From: Axinella damicornis
Lineage: Eukaryota; Porifera; Demospongiae; Axinellida; Axinellidae
DNA length: 64,000 bases
Direction: 5' to 3'
Assembly: GCA_963931865.1 (NCBI GenBank)
Contig: OZ007509.1
Location: 12,265,671 to 12,329,670 of the forward strand
Made by a program: the position numbers and the translations under genes. The notes under the pieces were generated by a model. The model saw only the letters and a list, made by a program, of their open reading frames with translations. It made no database searches and was not told the origin of the DNA. This document shows, piece by piece, positions 9,950-20,724 of the stretch; position 1 is the stretch's first letter; each line of letters opens with the position of its first letter.

Positions 9950-10787
9950 ACCCACCAATTATCGTCACCTGAATTTGCATGATTTGCAGCATCGTCTAGG
10001 AACGGTTCCAGGATACCAAACTTGCACCGACGTATAGACCGTCACGCCCTCTATAAGCCCTACCACCTTTAAAGCTGTTACGTATTTCCGGCTTTTAGTG
10101 GTGTACTAGCGAATGCAACCTCACGCAAATCAATTATCGGCACCCTGTACGTATTATCGTCACTGCCTAGTACTCCCATAGATAATCCTGGGTCAATTAT
10201 CGGCACATGCTGACGGCATCGACTCACCTCCATCCCCTGAAGGCCACATAAATCCACCCGTGACAAATCCCCCAGGTTCATGACCATTCTATCTATCACC
10301 CAGTGAAAAAAAAACCCACCAAAGCATGCAACCCCTTCAATATATGAATTTTTGAATAAAATTCGTTCATCACACTACACAGTAAAAGCAAAACAATTCT
10401 CTTTCTTCCACATCCAGTACTTGGCACATTCGTGGAGGCCATCCCTTGCACACGAACTCCACCCATTCTGATCCAGCACAGTCATGCTAGTCGTCCTCAA
10501 AGTCTGATCCAGTGGCAGGAGAGGACCCAAGGTCGCGGTCTCCCCCTACGCTTGTTTTGATTAGACATGAACAGCCCTACAAAATAAAATGGCTAAAAGG
10601 ACAGTAAATGACATCCAGTTATAACCTTTTAAACAAAGACAAACCTTCTGAGCCTTGTAAACAGCTTGCGCGACGATGACGTAATGCGAACGGAATCCGT
10701 ATTTTCGCCGCTTACTCTCCATTTACTAAGCGCCGATAATTGGTATGTCGGGTGCCGATAATAAGGTCATGCCGATAATTAGTGGTT
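9950..10787. mobile_element. pogo-like (Tc1/mariner superfamily) element relic
   Basis: Flanked by TA (9948-9949 and 10788-10789). Inverted ends are ACCCACCAATTATCG and AACCACTAATTATCG, each followed by further AATTATCGGCAC copies, three on each side. Between them the minus strand near 10380-10560 encodes GSEWVEFVCKGW..C..VLD.EERELFCF, similar to the Cys-containing tail of pogo/CENP-B-type transposases. The transposase core is absent, so it is non-autonomous. Confidence 0.55.
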
Positions 10788-11149
10788 TACACTACATTGA
10801 ATATTACGTAAACTCGTAAATATGTACAAATATTATGTAATCTAAGGAAAGTGATACCCAGAAGCACCCTCATTACCTAGTAACTACCCCTAGGCCCTCA
10901 CTGCTCACCGGTTTCCGAATTCCATCAATGAGACGTGATTTCCTACAGCAGCTGCAGTTTGTGCTTGAAGAGTAGCATGCTCAGCACTCAAATCACCTCT
11001 TGGCGGGAGGGCTTGGGGTTGGGGTTGATTCTGAGGCCTGCTTGTCAAGTAAACGTCTGCGAAACAGAGGAGCTCTGGTAGTACAGCTGTGGTGATTCCG
11101 TATACTAAGGAAGGGGTGGACTCACTACGCATTCGACTATCAGGTCAAA

Positions 11150-11440
11150 GGGCAGCTTGAAAAAATTGATGTGCAACGCCGGCGCCGGCGCCATCTGAGC
11201 ATGGAGGAAGGTCAGGAGAACGCGAACGATCTCCTCCAGCTGGAGCCATACTATGTTCCAACGTGTAGAGAAGATTCCACTGGGAGCCAAACAAATTATG
11301 GATGAACTTTCGGTGCTCCATAGGCCATATGCTCTAATCCATGCTGCTGAGGGATACTTTCAAGCAGTCCCACCACTAGCTACACCCACCTCCCGTGGTG
11401 GGCTGTGATTGTAATGACTACTACTGTAGGTTGGAGTAGT
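11150..11440. repeat. Segment duplicated at 16165-16375
   Basis: Shares ordered blocks with 16165-16375: ATGTTCCAACGTGTAGAGAAGA / ATGTTCAAACGTGGAGAAGA, CTTTCAAGCAGTCC, CTCCCGTGG and GAGCTGTGATTG/GGGCTGTGATTGTAATGAC. Either an old segmental duplication or two copies of an unnamed repeat. No clear coding signal. Confidence 0.5.
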
Positions 11441-11707
11441 CAGAATCTGCCCAAAGTTCGTGACCGAGATGCCGGCAATAAACTTTAATCAACCAACATT
11501 TCGACCTGGGTAGGTTTTCTCTCTCCGAAAGCAAAATAGACAAAGGATGAAAAGTAGCCATGCCTGCAAAGAAAATTTGTTGAATCTACAGGCGACACAG
11601 ACTACCCCTTGAGAATGAACTGATCTCAAATCAAAACAAAACAAGTTCTGTGACCTCCTTTTTCACTCTTCTGTTTGATTCCTTGTGCAGTAAATTTTCT
11701 CATCTAC

Positions 11708-11860
11708 ATTTCGTCACCACGTTGTGCTTTACTGCTTCCTGGTACTCCTTCAGAGTGGGCATGAGGAGCTCCATCTTGGCAAGGATCTTGTTCTGATGGA
11801 TGGCCAATGGCAAAAGTGACGAGAGAGTGAAGTACAGTAGTAGTACACCTTGAGGAAGCC
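11708..11860 (-). pseudogene. COX18: COX18-like exon on minus strand (N-terminal part of insertase domain)
   Basis: The minus strand encodes FTLSSLLPLAIHQNKILAKM followed by ELLMPTLKEYQEAVKHNVV and a possible GT donor after 11708. This matches the first conserved membrane segment and following amphipathic region of the mitochondrial Oxa1/COX18 insertase family (LPLA.YQ..ILAK.E.L.PE.KE), which inserts the COX2 C-terminal tail in the inner membrane. The upstream edge runs into a hairpin-element end (CTGGGAACGAGGCTA at about 11866-11882). The next matching exon is about 600 bp away on the opposite strand, so the locus appears rearranged. Confidence 0.55.
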
Positions 11861-12268
11861 TGGGAACGAGGCTAGGCGTAACTAGCATCCGCAAGAAAGG
11901 GAGAACCTCTAAAGTGCCTGTACTGGGACAGGAACTATGCAGTTTCCAAGTATACTAACAAGGTCTGTTTGAACCTGCAGTGTGATTGGTTACTGTGAAG
12001 TAACGGAGATTGCAGCATACTGTATTTCCTCGAATAGATGCGGTAGCATTTATTTATTTTGGTGTGACAACTATTCAAAAGCAGCATTAATTTGGAAGGC
12101 AGCGTTTATTGGAGGGCAGTGTACGGCATACAAGGTACATTGTAAAGTTCACAGAGTGGATGGAAACTGGGACAAAGTTGTACACAGCCGCAGCTAACAT
12201 GCACACCTTAAGGTTGCTCTTTCCAACAAAGAGAGGCAAAACACACGTGTAGTGAGCACCCAATAATC

Positions 12269-12320
12269 TAGCCTCGTTCCCAGGCGCTCGGTAATTACCG
12301 AGCGCCTGAGAACGAGGCTA
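12269..12320. mobile_element. Hairpin element, 52 bp, exact 9-bp duplication
   Basis: A near-perfect palindrome, TAGCCTCGTTCCCAGGCGCT and its complement around GGTAATTACC. Flanked by CCAATAATC at 12260-12268 and 12321-12329. Its interior is shared with the element at 31503-31563. Confidence 0.88.
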
Positions 12321-12454
12321 CCAATAATCGGGCCAATAACTATACCTTTGCTTTGCATGGAGTCTCCCTGACCTGCTTATATGCAATCACAATACTGGAA
12401 CTTGGTGGTAAGTTGCTATTGTATGATATCCCTTTGTTATCATTAATCCTGCAG

Positions 12455-12723
12455 TGTCGCAAGGTAGCACGAGTTCTCTATTGCCAGGAGGGTTGCCACC
12501 CCTACAAAGTTGCTTTCCTTCCGTGGGCGCAGCTACCCCTCTGGTTTGTTCTGTCCTTCGCTCTGAGAAACATGACGGGGTTCCTCCCAGGGTTGTCCCC
12601 ACCGGAAGGGGTCCTCACTGGCCTGGCCGGGAGGGGATGCTGTGGCTCCCAGACCTCGCTACTCCTGACCCATACTACATCTTACCCATCGTACTGGCTG
12701 CTGCAGACATGACGAATATTGAG
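12455..12723 (+). pseudogene. COX18: COX18-like exon with a 1-nt frameshift (plus strand)
   Basis: After a CTGCAG acceptor the plus strand encodes VARVLYCQEGCHPYKVAFLP then WAQLPLWFVLSFALRNMTG. One base is missing near 12630 (GCCGGGAGGGGATG), and the next frame reads GMLWLPDLATPDPYYILPIV then LAAADMTNIEV to a GTACGT donor. This is the COX18/Oxa1 order: CHP.K....QLP.W...S.ALRN, then G.LWFPDLT.PD..YILP. Downstream transmembrane exons were not found. Minus-strand exon 11708-11860 carries the preceding part of the same domain. The exon phases do not match directly, so an intervening exon or a second copy is possible. The frameshift could be an assembly error in a G-rich run. Confidence 0.65.
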
Positions 12724-12876
12724 GTACGTTGTTATGTCACATGTTACTGCTGTAACAGTGGAACCATAGCCCCCCTTCATGTCTACACACCTGGTGTTTT
12801 GCTGTTTTGCTTTCTCCCTGTGTGCAAGTTATCAAAGTGAAAATGGCGTATTGATACAGATAGTCCACTAATCTCC

Positions 12877-12958
12877 TAGCCTCATTCCCAGTCCCACGCC
12901 CCTGCAGCTTTTCGTCAGTTGCAACTGAAAGCGGTGCACTAGCCTGGGAAAGAGGCTA
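12877..12958. mobile_element. Hairpin-family element, diverged, 82 bp
   Basis: Starts TAGCCTCATTCCCAG and ends CTGGGAAAGAGGCTA; interior GCTTTTCGTCAGTTGC. Flanks CTAATCTCC and CTAGTCTAG match in 6 of 9 positions, so the duplication is eroded or absent. Confidence 0.55.
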
Positions 12959-13499
12959 CTAGTCTAGAGGGGCTAGCAGCTAGACTGTGGTGGAGTGTAA
13001 CACTAGCACACAATTTTGTCAAGAAAAATAATGCTATGATTGTGATAGTGTGTTTGGTGTTGCTATTGTTGAAGCTGCACGCTTCAAGGTGCAAGTCCAG
13101 GACACAATCACAGAGAATGACGACAAACACCTTCTCACTTGGCATGGGGTACGTGGGGTCACAGTCAATATTGATCACATTGTATCCAGGGTACTGTTTG
13201 AGTACCTAGAAGCCATGTCTCACCAAATAAATAATGAGAGAGGATACACTGACTAGAGGTGCCCAATAGAGTACTCAACCCATGCTCTGTGTACATAAAA
13301 TTAATGCTACTGTTGTACTGTGCTTTAATCTGAGTGGAAAGATGAGTTTGAAGATGCATGGCCTAATTTGCTGTAACTGCCGAAATAGTCAGTGGCTGAC
13401 TGACTGACACACAGTTTAGCTGCTTGCCCCTCTCCACCAGGCCACATGCACACGTGGCTTTGTCTAGCTAACATTGCACTAGATTTCCAGTGACCAATC

Positions 13500-13862
13500 A
13501 AATCTCATTGAAGCGACGTTTATTCCCTCTTCTTGCATGTGTTCACCTGTATCCACAAAACTTCCATTCCTCCGTCCTCCAGGTCTTGTCTTCTCATGCT
13601 TTTCAACAGTTTGGATGCATACATCGTGATACCACCACCCCTACCGCTATCTCTGTCCCTTCTGTATGACAACTCAGAATCCTCATAGCTACCATCCATA
13701 ATGTCTCACTCGTCTCCAGCAGGACCTCTCAGTTCATCCCGTTTCGGGTAAAGACTTCTGATGTTCAGATGACTGACTGCAAGTGCAAACCCACTATCCT
13801 CAATTGGAACTAAGCCAAGTTCTTCATCCACACTTCTATCACCATCATCATCCACATTCTCA

Positions 13863-13863
<1 letters not shown>
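13500..13863 (-). pseudogene. LINE endonuclease relic (CR1/Jockey type)
   Basis: The minus strand encodes VSHLNIRSLYPKRDELRGPA, then after a stop SELSYRRDRDSGRGGGITMY and DLEDGGMEVLWIQV. This is the APE-type endonuclease order of non-LTR elements (N.RSL.PK.DEL ... D.E...Y..YRRDR..GGG...Y...R.DLE...E.LW.E). A stop codon and an internal deletion between the DEL and SE(L) blocks show it is dead. A 37-bp poly-C tract begins at its 5' side. Confidence 0.7.

Positions 13864-13900
<37 letters not shown>
13864..13900. repeat. Poly-C tract, 37 bp
   Basis: Uninterrupted C run; one of seven homopolymer C/G runs of 25 bp or more in this window. Confidence 0.95.
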
Positions 13901-13902
<2 letters not shown>

Positions 13903-14151
13903 AATTCTCACTAGACAGACTGGGATTGGAATAGGGAAGCTCAGACCTTATGCCGGATGGACAGAATTGTAGAAGGTGTTTCCGAGCACTCATTACTTGC
14001 AATGTATGGAACGACCGGTGCAGGCCACGTAACCAGCCCCACCCACAAGAACTTCCGAGCCAGCCCCGCCCAGGCAGCAAGGGATAGAACCAGCCGTACG
14101 TCCTGAAGAAGTGGAGGTAATGATTTTGATAGTTTGTAAATCAATAGTTTC

Positions 14152-14465
14152 TAAATCAATTACTACTCGTGCTTCCGAAATAGTGGATACCGGGTACGCA
14201 CGCCATTGATGACCTAGATAACTTTTTCTGACCGAATAATCTTTTCTGTTATCCCACCCCACTGTGACAGATTACTATACCTACCGAGAAATCAAGCAGT
14301 GATTGTGCAACTCCATCAGACATTTTCGTGGAGGTAATGACCAACTCATGCTTATGACAGTGGATACACCACTGATGACCTACCGGTATTTACAATTCTT
14401 TTTCTGACCTAGTTAACCGTCCTTTTCTGTCATCTCACCCCACTGTGACAGATTACTATGCCAAC
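14152..14465. repeat. Tandem duplication over an intron/exon boundary
   Basis: 14152-14290 and 14320-14465 are diverged direct copies. Each ends in CACCCCACTGTGACAGATTACTAT, the acceptor region of the CBM21 exon. Only the second copy continues into an open exon; the first hits unrelated sequence after GATTACTATACCTACC, so it is a decoy acceptor. Confidence 0.65.
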
Positions 14466-14817
14466 AGAGACTGAGTCAAAGCACAGTGCCATCCGATATT
14501 TTGGTCACACTGGAGTCCTCCCAGACAACACCCTCTCGGGCTACATCAGTGTAGCCAATGTTGGCTATGAGAAGACGGTCTTCATGAGGGCCACAAAGGA
14601 CACTTGGGAGACGTACGAAGACTTTGAGGCCGAGTGGCTCTGTAGTGCTGATGGAGGTCAAAGAGACAGAGTTGCCTTCACACTGCCTCTTGAGGAAGAC
14701 ATCTCAACTGTCGAATTTGCAATTGGGTTCTTAGTACATGGGCAGAAATACTGGGACAATAATGATGTATTGCACACATACCACATGCACTGCAATGCAC
14801 ACACTCCACAATCATAA
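14452..14817 (+). CDS. Glycogen-targeting subunit of protein phosphatase 1 (PPP1R3-like), terminal CBM21 exon
   Basis: Following a CACTGTGACAG acceptor, the exon encodes 121 codons to a TAA at 14815-14817. The sequence FGHTGVLPDNTLSGYISVAN, VGYEKTVFMRATKDTWETYE, DGGQRDRVAFTLPL and EFAIGFLVHGQKYWDNN matches the whole CBM21 domain of PPP1R3 proteins (L.G.V.V.N..YEK.V..R.T.D.W......A.......RF.F.LPL......EFA..Y...G..YWDNN). These proteins bring PP1 to glycogen to activate glycogen synthase. The RVxF PP1-binding motif should lie in an upstream exon that I could not find. I take the ATG at 14458 as internal, since the exon opens 6 nt earlier. The acceptor region is tandemly duplicated upstream. Confidence 0.8.
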   Translation: MTMPTETESKHSAIRYFGHTGVLPDNTLSGYISVANVGYEKTVFMRATKDTWETYEDFEAEWLCSADGGQRDRVAFTLPLEEDISTVEFAIGFLVHGQKYWDNNDVLHTYHMHCNAHTPQS

Positions 14818-16160
14818 TGATAGTACCTGTATTATAGTTCCAAGCACACCCTTAGTTTTTTTTAATGATTTCATTGATATTGTATGGCTATAATACAATT
14901 GAAACTTTATACAAGAGCAATGTCAACATGATTGTGTGGTATGATAAAGCTGGGAACGAGTTAGAGATCAGCTGGGTGAGATGGTTGTGTTAACAGTCAC
15001 CACACAGATTGCTCGTATAACAGTGTCTGAGCCTGATGCTTATACGTACGTAGTTCTGATATTGTCTAGCTGAAAAAATTAATTAACTGTTAACTAATTG
15101 TCGGGCCGTGATATCCATGGAGAAGTCCCATTGCAGAGTTACAGTTCAGAATGCAATGCTGGTACACATTTTGGGCCCATGCACTAAGACACTATAACTG
15201 CATGCATGGCACAGTCCTAGCCATTCTAGAATGTCTGCAGTGCTGCTTTCTGTAGCAGGCAGGGACCAACTGACTGAGCAACGGTAAACCCCAAGTGCCT
15301 GTATCAAACGCAAAGACAGAAGGGTGAAACTATACAACAGCAGATGTACAGTCAACCACCTCATATGCATAGTGTAAGCAGCCTCAATTTGAGACATTAA
15401 ATTTAGCATTAAATTTTGCATGCTCAACAAACAATTAAAAGAGCTTTCATTTTACTTACAAAATGAATGTTCAGTACTATGCATTGATTCGAGTATGATA
15501 CTGTATTACACAACACTGTTCATACTGATTTCGTACTTGCCAGGATTTGCTGTGGATTTCTTTGTCGGAGATCTCCACTGCTCTCTGTGGGATGATGGTG
15601 GACTAGAATGTGCGTAAAGCTGGTTAGACTCGGTATGAAAATTCTCCTTGTCATCCATTCTCGGTCTTTGACCGGTGTACACCTCCTCCTGTTTCATTCG
15701 TGGTAGCAGTTCTGGCAGTCTTCCTTCTGATCCCTGCACTGAGCGAGGACGCTGGTACCTTGTGAGACATGCCATTGGCGGCAGCGTGTTGCTTGCTTAT
15801 CTGCACTAGTGACAGTTGCTTGCCCCCCGAGGTACTATTGTGGGGCCAAGCCCTAGGTGTTTCGCTCACCACGTAATCAACGCCAGAGTTAGACTCTAGA
15901 CTCAGAGAGGTGGACTTTGGGTTTCAGAATCTTTCCATGGACATGCAGGAATGAAACTTCTGATATCATGTCTTTCTCGCGGAACTCAACCACTCAGCCA
16001 TTAGCAGTCTGACCTCTGTACTTGTCCGACCGTTTTTCCCGCCAGCCTGCAATCAATATTGCAATCTGATTGGCCAATTTGGTGGGAACTGGTCTCGCGG
16101 GCCGGGCCGCCGGCCGGCCAGCTTCTCACCACACCCACTATTGGGGACTGAAGGAGAACG
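14818..16160. other. No recognisable gene
   Basis: Between the CBM21 exon and the 16.1-kb repeat. On the minus strand about 15510-15775 is open with a protein-like composition (basic, Ser/Arg-rich, CAG-like acceptors nearby), but no family was recognised. It could be one exon of an unseen gene. Confidence 0.35.
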
Positions 16161-16164
16161 AATT

Positions 16165-16375
16165 CAAGCTGCTGTGGATCCATGATATGTTCAAACGTGG
16201 AGAAGACTCCACTTGTAATGAGAGACAGCAGTCCCAGTCATGCAGTGCTACTGGCACAACCCATAATGGCCAAGCAGGGGTCAGAGCTCTGGGGGATTCT
16301 TTCAAGCAGTCCACCCCTCCCGTGGTACATGGTGAGCTGTGATTGCAATGACCACTATTGTACTTCACTACCTAT
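16165..16375. repeat. Second copy of the 11150-11440 segment
   Basis: See 11150-11440. It is preceded at 16092-16140 by a fragment of the CTCGCGGGCC..CCACACCCAC hairpin element. Confidence 0.5.
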
Positions 16376-17099
16376 GGAAGCAATATGTAGAGAAGCAGGA
16401 TAAAAATGGACCCAAGTGATGAGCATTCCTGGTCGAGGAATCCGAAAACTAAGATCAACAACTTCACAAAGGAGATGACTCGTAAGTGACTATCCCTTGG
16501 ATTCTGCACAATCGCTACAGAGGTAGTCTTTTTGCCATGAATAGTAGCTGGCATCCACTCGGAGGGGAACACTGGAAGAGAAGTGCCTATACAGTAACTG
16601 CAGTTTAAGTACAAATGAGACTGGCACCAAAACTGTGGTTTGATTGGATACTGTGGCTAAAGCCTTAGTGGAACATTATGTGATGTTCATTCTCATTGGA
16701 TTGCAGCACACTGTGAAGTCTGTATAATCATTTCTCTGGGCTCTCCCTTTCTCACGGATGAGCTATAAAAGACTACCTGAATAGTTGGTTGGCAATTCTG
16801 TGTAGTGTTCCACCTACCAATCCCAGTTCCGATAATTATGGGAATAAAATTATGGTACCACAGAGTTCCAATAACTTGAAACTGCATATCACTGGATAGA
16901 GCTTGATGAGCTCTACATGCTGATACTGGCCGTATTACTGCAACACTAACCATATCACGTTCCTGCAGTATGGGTACCAGCATGTAGGGCTCATTGATCA
17001 TTGCTGATCTTTCAATTCGCTCTGTGCAAGCATTAAGGACTGACTGAAGTCACCTGTGTTTGCTGCTCTCAGGCACAGCAGCCAAAGAGACAGAACTAC

Positions 17100-17436
17100 A
17101 AGCCATGATCTAACACAGTACAGCTCCTTCAGCAATTTAGCTTACGTATGTCTATGCTCCATAACTTGAGTCCTAAATTGACGATGAGCCTATGACATGA
17201 AGTGTATTAGCACATACGTATTGTCTCTGTAGGTGACAGGCAGTTCAGGGTTTGTGGGATCACACCTTGTAGACGGAGATGGCCACGAGGCAAGATAACC
17301 CTGTCTCTTAGCATGGGCACATGAACTAGAAATAACCTTATTAGTCAGTAAACAGCTTGGGCCAAGCATTGCTCCTCACACCAAGTAAAGATATTTTGTG
17401 CCAGTGAGCAGTGTTTCCCCCTAGAGGAGGGTACCA

Positions 17437-17476
<40 letters not shown>

Positions 17477-18015
17477 TCAGCTCTGGGGGGAAAGAGTGCC
17501 AGTAAACTTCATTTGTACTAAGGGATTTGCTCTCTGGAGAGGTGGACTCGGTTCAGGAGCTGTTGCTACACATGAAATCTGTACCTGCCATTGTTTGCTC
17601 TTGGGATGGGCTTTGTGGAGAATTAGCCAACCCTTCTGCGTTTTTGTGGAATAGCAAGCAGCAGTTGCGTTGATGCATAATTTATGGATCTGGAATTTAT
17701 GTGTTTGTGTAGAGTTGCTAATCACGTAATCGTGTTTCCGTTCTCCAGATGACTGTTCCAGATAACTTTACCAGCAGAAGAAAGAACATGGAACACGGTA
17801 TGTGGTGTTTCACACAATACACTTTTATCCTGTGTGGCCATTCCAATTTGCCATGTTGGCCTGGGAGCAAGACTGGCTCATTCCCAGGATGGATTCAGAT
17901 CCCTAACCATCTACCACTCATGCAAACCATCCTATTGCAGTGCCTCTAGAAGTTCAGTATTACACATGTACTCTGTTTCCATGAGTAGGCATAACCAAGG
18001 AATGGAAACGTTAAC
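17100..18015. repeat. Segmental duplication, copy 1 (copy 2 at 20725-21640)
   Basis: Same order of blocks as 20725-21640: TTTAGCTTACGTATGTCTAT, TTGTCTCTGTAGGTGACAGG, GATGGCCACGAGGCAAG, GCCAGTGAGCAGTGTTTCCC, ACCAGCAGAAGAAAGAA, GTATGTGGTGTTTCACACAA, TGGCCTGGGAGCAAG and CCATGAGTAGGCATAACCAA. Both copies hold a short exon-like piece between a CAG acceptor and a GTATGTG donor (17750-17797 and 21421-21471). In copy 1 that piece is one base shorter, so the frame differs. Its product is unknown. Confidence 0.75.
17439..17475. repeat. Poly-C tract, 37 bp
   Basis: Pure C run inside duplication copy 1. The matching position in copy 2 (21273-21283) has only 11 C, so the tract expanded after duplication or contracted in copy 2. 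Confidence 0.95.
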
Positions 18016-18443
18016 CAGAGGGTGGGGGGAAGGGGTGAGATGGGGGATGGGTTGGATGGGGGAGGAGGAAGGTGGTGGTGGGGGGTGCGGAGGGGGAGAT
18101 GATACTCCACCAAGTTACGTTTTTCCTTCCAGGAAACACAAAAATTGTGAAGAGTGGATTCGGTTCTTGGAAGAGGAGAATTAGTACCAACGTATCTGCA
18201 ACCTCAAGTTGTGCTGTGCAACCACAAGTAAGCTGTTAGCTAGCCCTTCACGTGACGTCACTTTGATTTCCAGTGAGTTTTGTGCACTGATGTAAAAGGG
18301 TTGATGCCCTCCTGCTGAATGCCCACCATCTGTCATCCTAACTGCCTTCACTGATGAGGGAGGGGCTGGATAGAGTTCATAGACTCTGTGCATGGCAGTG
18401 GAAATGTCCAAGTTTTAGTAAAACATATTAGTTTTGGATCCCA

Positions 18444-18535
18444 TAGTCTCGGCCCCAAATCCAAACCAACCCCAGTGCGGATCACTTCTGGAAGCAATCT
18501 GCGCTGGGGTTGGTTTGGGTCTGGGGCAGAGACTG
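18444..18535. mobile_element. Hairpin-family element, 92 bp, no clear duplication
   Basis: TAGTCTCGGCCCC at the left and GGGGCAGAGACTG at the right enclose a long stem (CCAAACCAACCCCAG / CTGGGGTTGGTTTGG). The ends fit the TAGTCTCG family, but the flanks show no 9-bp repeat. Confidence 0.5.
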
Positions 18536-19529
18536 CTTTCACCCTTTGGGCTCCTAATGTATACTTTGTGGTCAGGTCAATGACCTTTGTGTCTTGGTTA
18601 GTTTAGCAACCACTTGAGGTACTTGACTGAGGAGTAATTAAGTGTTTATAGCTAGCTGTGTTAGAGTGTTGTGAATCTCATTATACACCCTCTTGAACAT
18701 GAAATTTCTGGCTAGGACCTGGATTGGATCCCTGGTATTTGTACAATACGCTATATTGTAGAGGTGTAGCAGTAGTTGGTTAACCCTTTGACCACCAGTG
18801 ACTGCATAATCTGTCATGAGACTTTCAGTGCATGATGTCACTTCCGGTAATGTACTCTTTAGAACACCTTTGGTCAGAGCTATTATTTTGAGCATAAATG
18901 GTCCTAGGAAATAGTCGTCTCACCTTGTATTGCCTCTATTTCCAGCGCTCAAGGCCGACTTTATCAGCAAGAGCTGGCTAGTATTGCCTGAACAATGTGT
19001 GATCCACTACTTGGGTGTGGTTAGAGTCACGATTGTGCTTAGGGTGAATGCTGTCCTGTATGAGGTTTGGACCGCGAAAACATGAGGCAACTGTGTCTTT
19101 GGTGTTTCAGTTAAGCACTGGCTAAAAGACTGACCTCTTGGTTGGTATGGAGTTTAAATGTAAATTGGCATTCCAGTGATTCGTTTTCAAGTCCGAAAAA
19201 AAGCTATGTCTGGCAATTTCACTTCCTGCAGAAACAGCAAATGACGTCTGGCCCTCATCTTCTGCAAGAGCTTATGGGCACTGCAAAGTGACATGAAGGA
19301 GCATCTGCTAGTGTACAGCTAGTAGTCTCAAATACTTACAATTCAGACCATGAAAGTATGTAGTTTAAATCCTTAGGAGTTTCGGAACTGTTAATTACCA
19401 ACAGATTGTTATACTTGTCATGTGCTCCTGTGTGGTGCTCATAAGCTCATGTTCTCTGGCACCCTGATTGGCTGTGTCTGAGCTACAATTTCATGCATAC
19501 CTCGGACGGTTTCAGTGCTTTGTTCTTGT

Positions 19530-20165
19530 GTATTGGTGTGAGGTATCCCTGACATCCAGTCATTGATGGCCTACTCTACTTGTTCTGGCATCCCTGACAT
19601 CCAGTTGTAGATCGTCCAATTGAAGCTTTTAGACCTTCCTTCTCTACATGTGCGCATACTGAAGGGCGATCGCAAGCTGGAGAAAGTAGGGCCTGAACAA
19701 TTAGTCACTAGTCGACTGAACTCGACTAAATTTCTTGCATGTCAACTAGTCGAGAGGGCCAGCCTTACTCCATAGCATGTAGAGATGCTAGTGTGTTTGA
19801 ACAAAATATTCTGTGATGTCAGTGATTTCAGTGGTTTGTGCTGTGTACAGCCAGTGATGACATTCTGTCATTTTTCTGTTGGTACTCAATTAGTTGACTA
19901 GTCCTGCAAACTACAAACCAATTAGTCAACTAGAGAAATTCACAAGTCGTTTGAGCCCTAGGAGAAAGCATAAGCTAGCTTGTTAAACTCGTACACCTAT
20001 GGGTGTTCAGGTACCCCTGACATCCATTCGGCTCAGAACAGCAAGAGTTAAGGTTTCACTCGTTGATGGCTTACTCTACGGGTGTCCAGGTATCCCTGAC
20101 ATCCAGTCATTGATGGCTTACTCTACCTATGGGTGTTTGGGTATCCCTGGCATCCCAGATTGGGG
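19530..20165. repeat. Tandem TCCCTGACATCCAG repeats split by a hAT MITE
   Basis: About five copies of a unit containing GGTATCCCTGACATCCAG and TTGATGGCCTACTCTAC occur at 19543-19612 and 20000-20155. The hAT element at 19687-19960 lies between the two groups. Confidence 0.65.
19687..19960. mobile_element. hAT MITE copy 1 with exact 8-bp target duplication
   Basis: Ends TAGGGCCTGAAC and GTTTGAGCCCTA, with inner GTCGACT / AGTCAACTAG repeats. Flanked by GGAGAAAG at 19679-19686 and 19961-19968, the 8-bp duplication expected of hAT elements. No transposase. A second copy lies at 51526-51784. Confidence 0.9.
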
Positions 20166-20180
20166 ACTTGGAATTAGACT

Positions 20181-20214
<34 letters not shown>
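20181..20214. repeat. Poly-G tract, 34 bp
   Basis: Pure G run following TTAGACT. Confidence 0.95.
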
Positions 20215-20215
<1 letters not shown>

Positions 20216-20724
20216 GGTCTCGCGCCCATGACCCTTCGCACGTACATACAAAGAGGGTCTAGTGTTCTGAGCAGCATTTCTTGTTACATAGGGCGGGGAT
20301 GATCTTGGATTTTGAGATCTCGAATCAGATGGCAGAATGTGAACGACGTAGTCAATCAGGCAGATGGCCTTTGGTAATATTATAGTCTTGTGCATAGTGA
20401 TAGCTTGTCTCGCAGCCTGTTTTCGGCTGTCCCAATTGACATAGCGGCCATCTCAAGCTTTTGTCAACCATGCTGTGTAGTAGTCTATGTGCACTGAGGC
20501 ATCAGAAATTCGACTTCCGAATTTATAAATGCAAGTATGACAATTCTTTACACTGTACGGCCCCGCCCCATGTGACAAGAAATGTAGCTCAGAACACCAA
20601 ATCCTCAATCCACTTTTTGGAGGAGGGTCTGAGCTTGGCTGTTGAGATTTGGGGGCCTTGGAATGAGACCTAAATCACCTCGCTAATGCCCACACACCCC
20701 ACACACCACAATCGCATACACGTT

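Noticed and set aside
12353..12712. 119-codon plus-strand frame as a stand-alone gene
   Set aside because: Only its middle part matches COX18; the rest is intron or out-of-frame sequence after a 1-nt shift.
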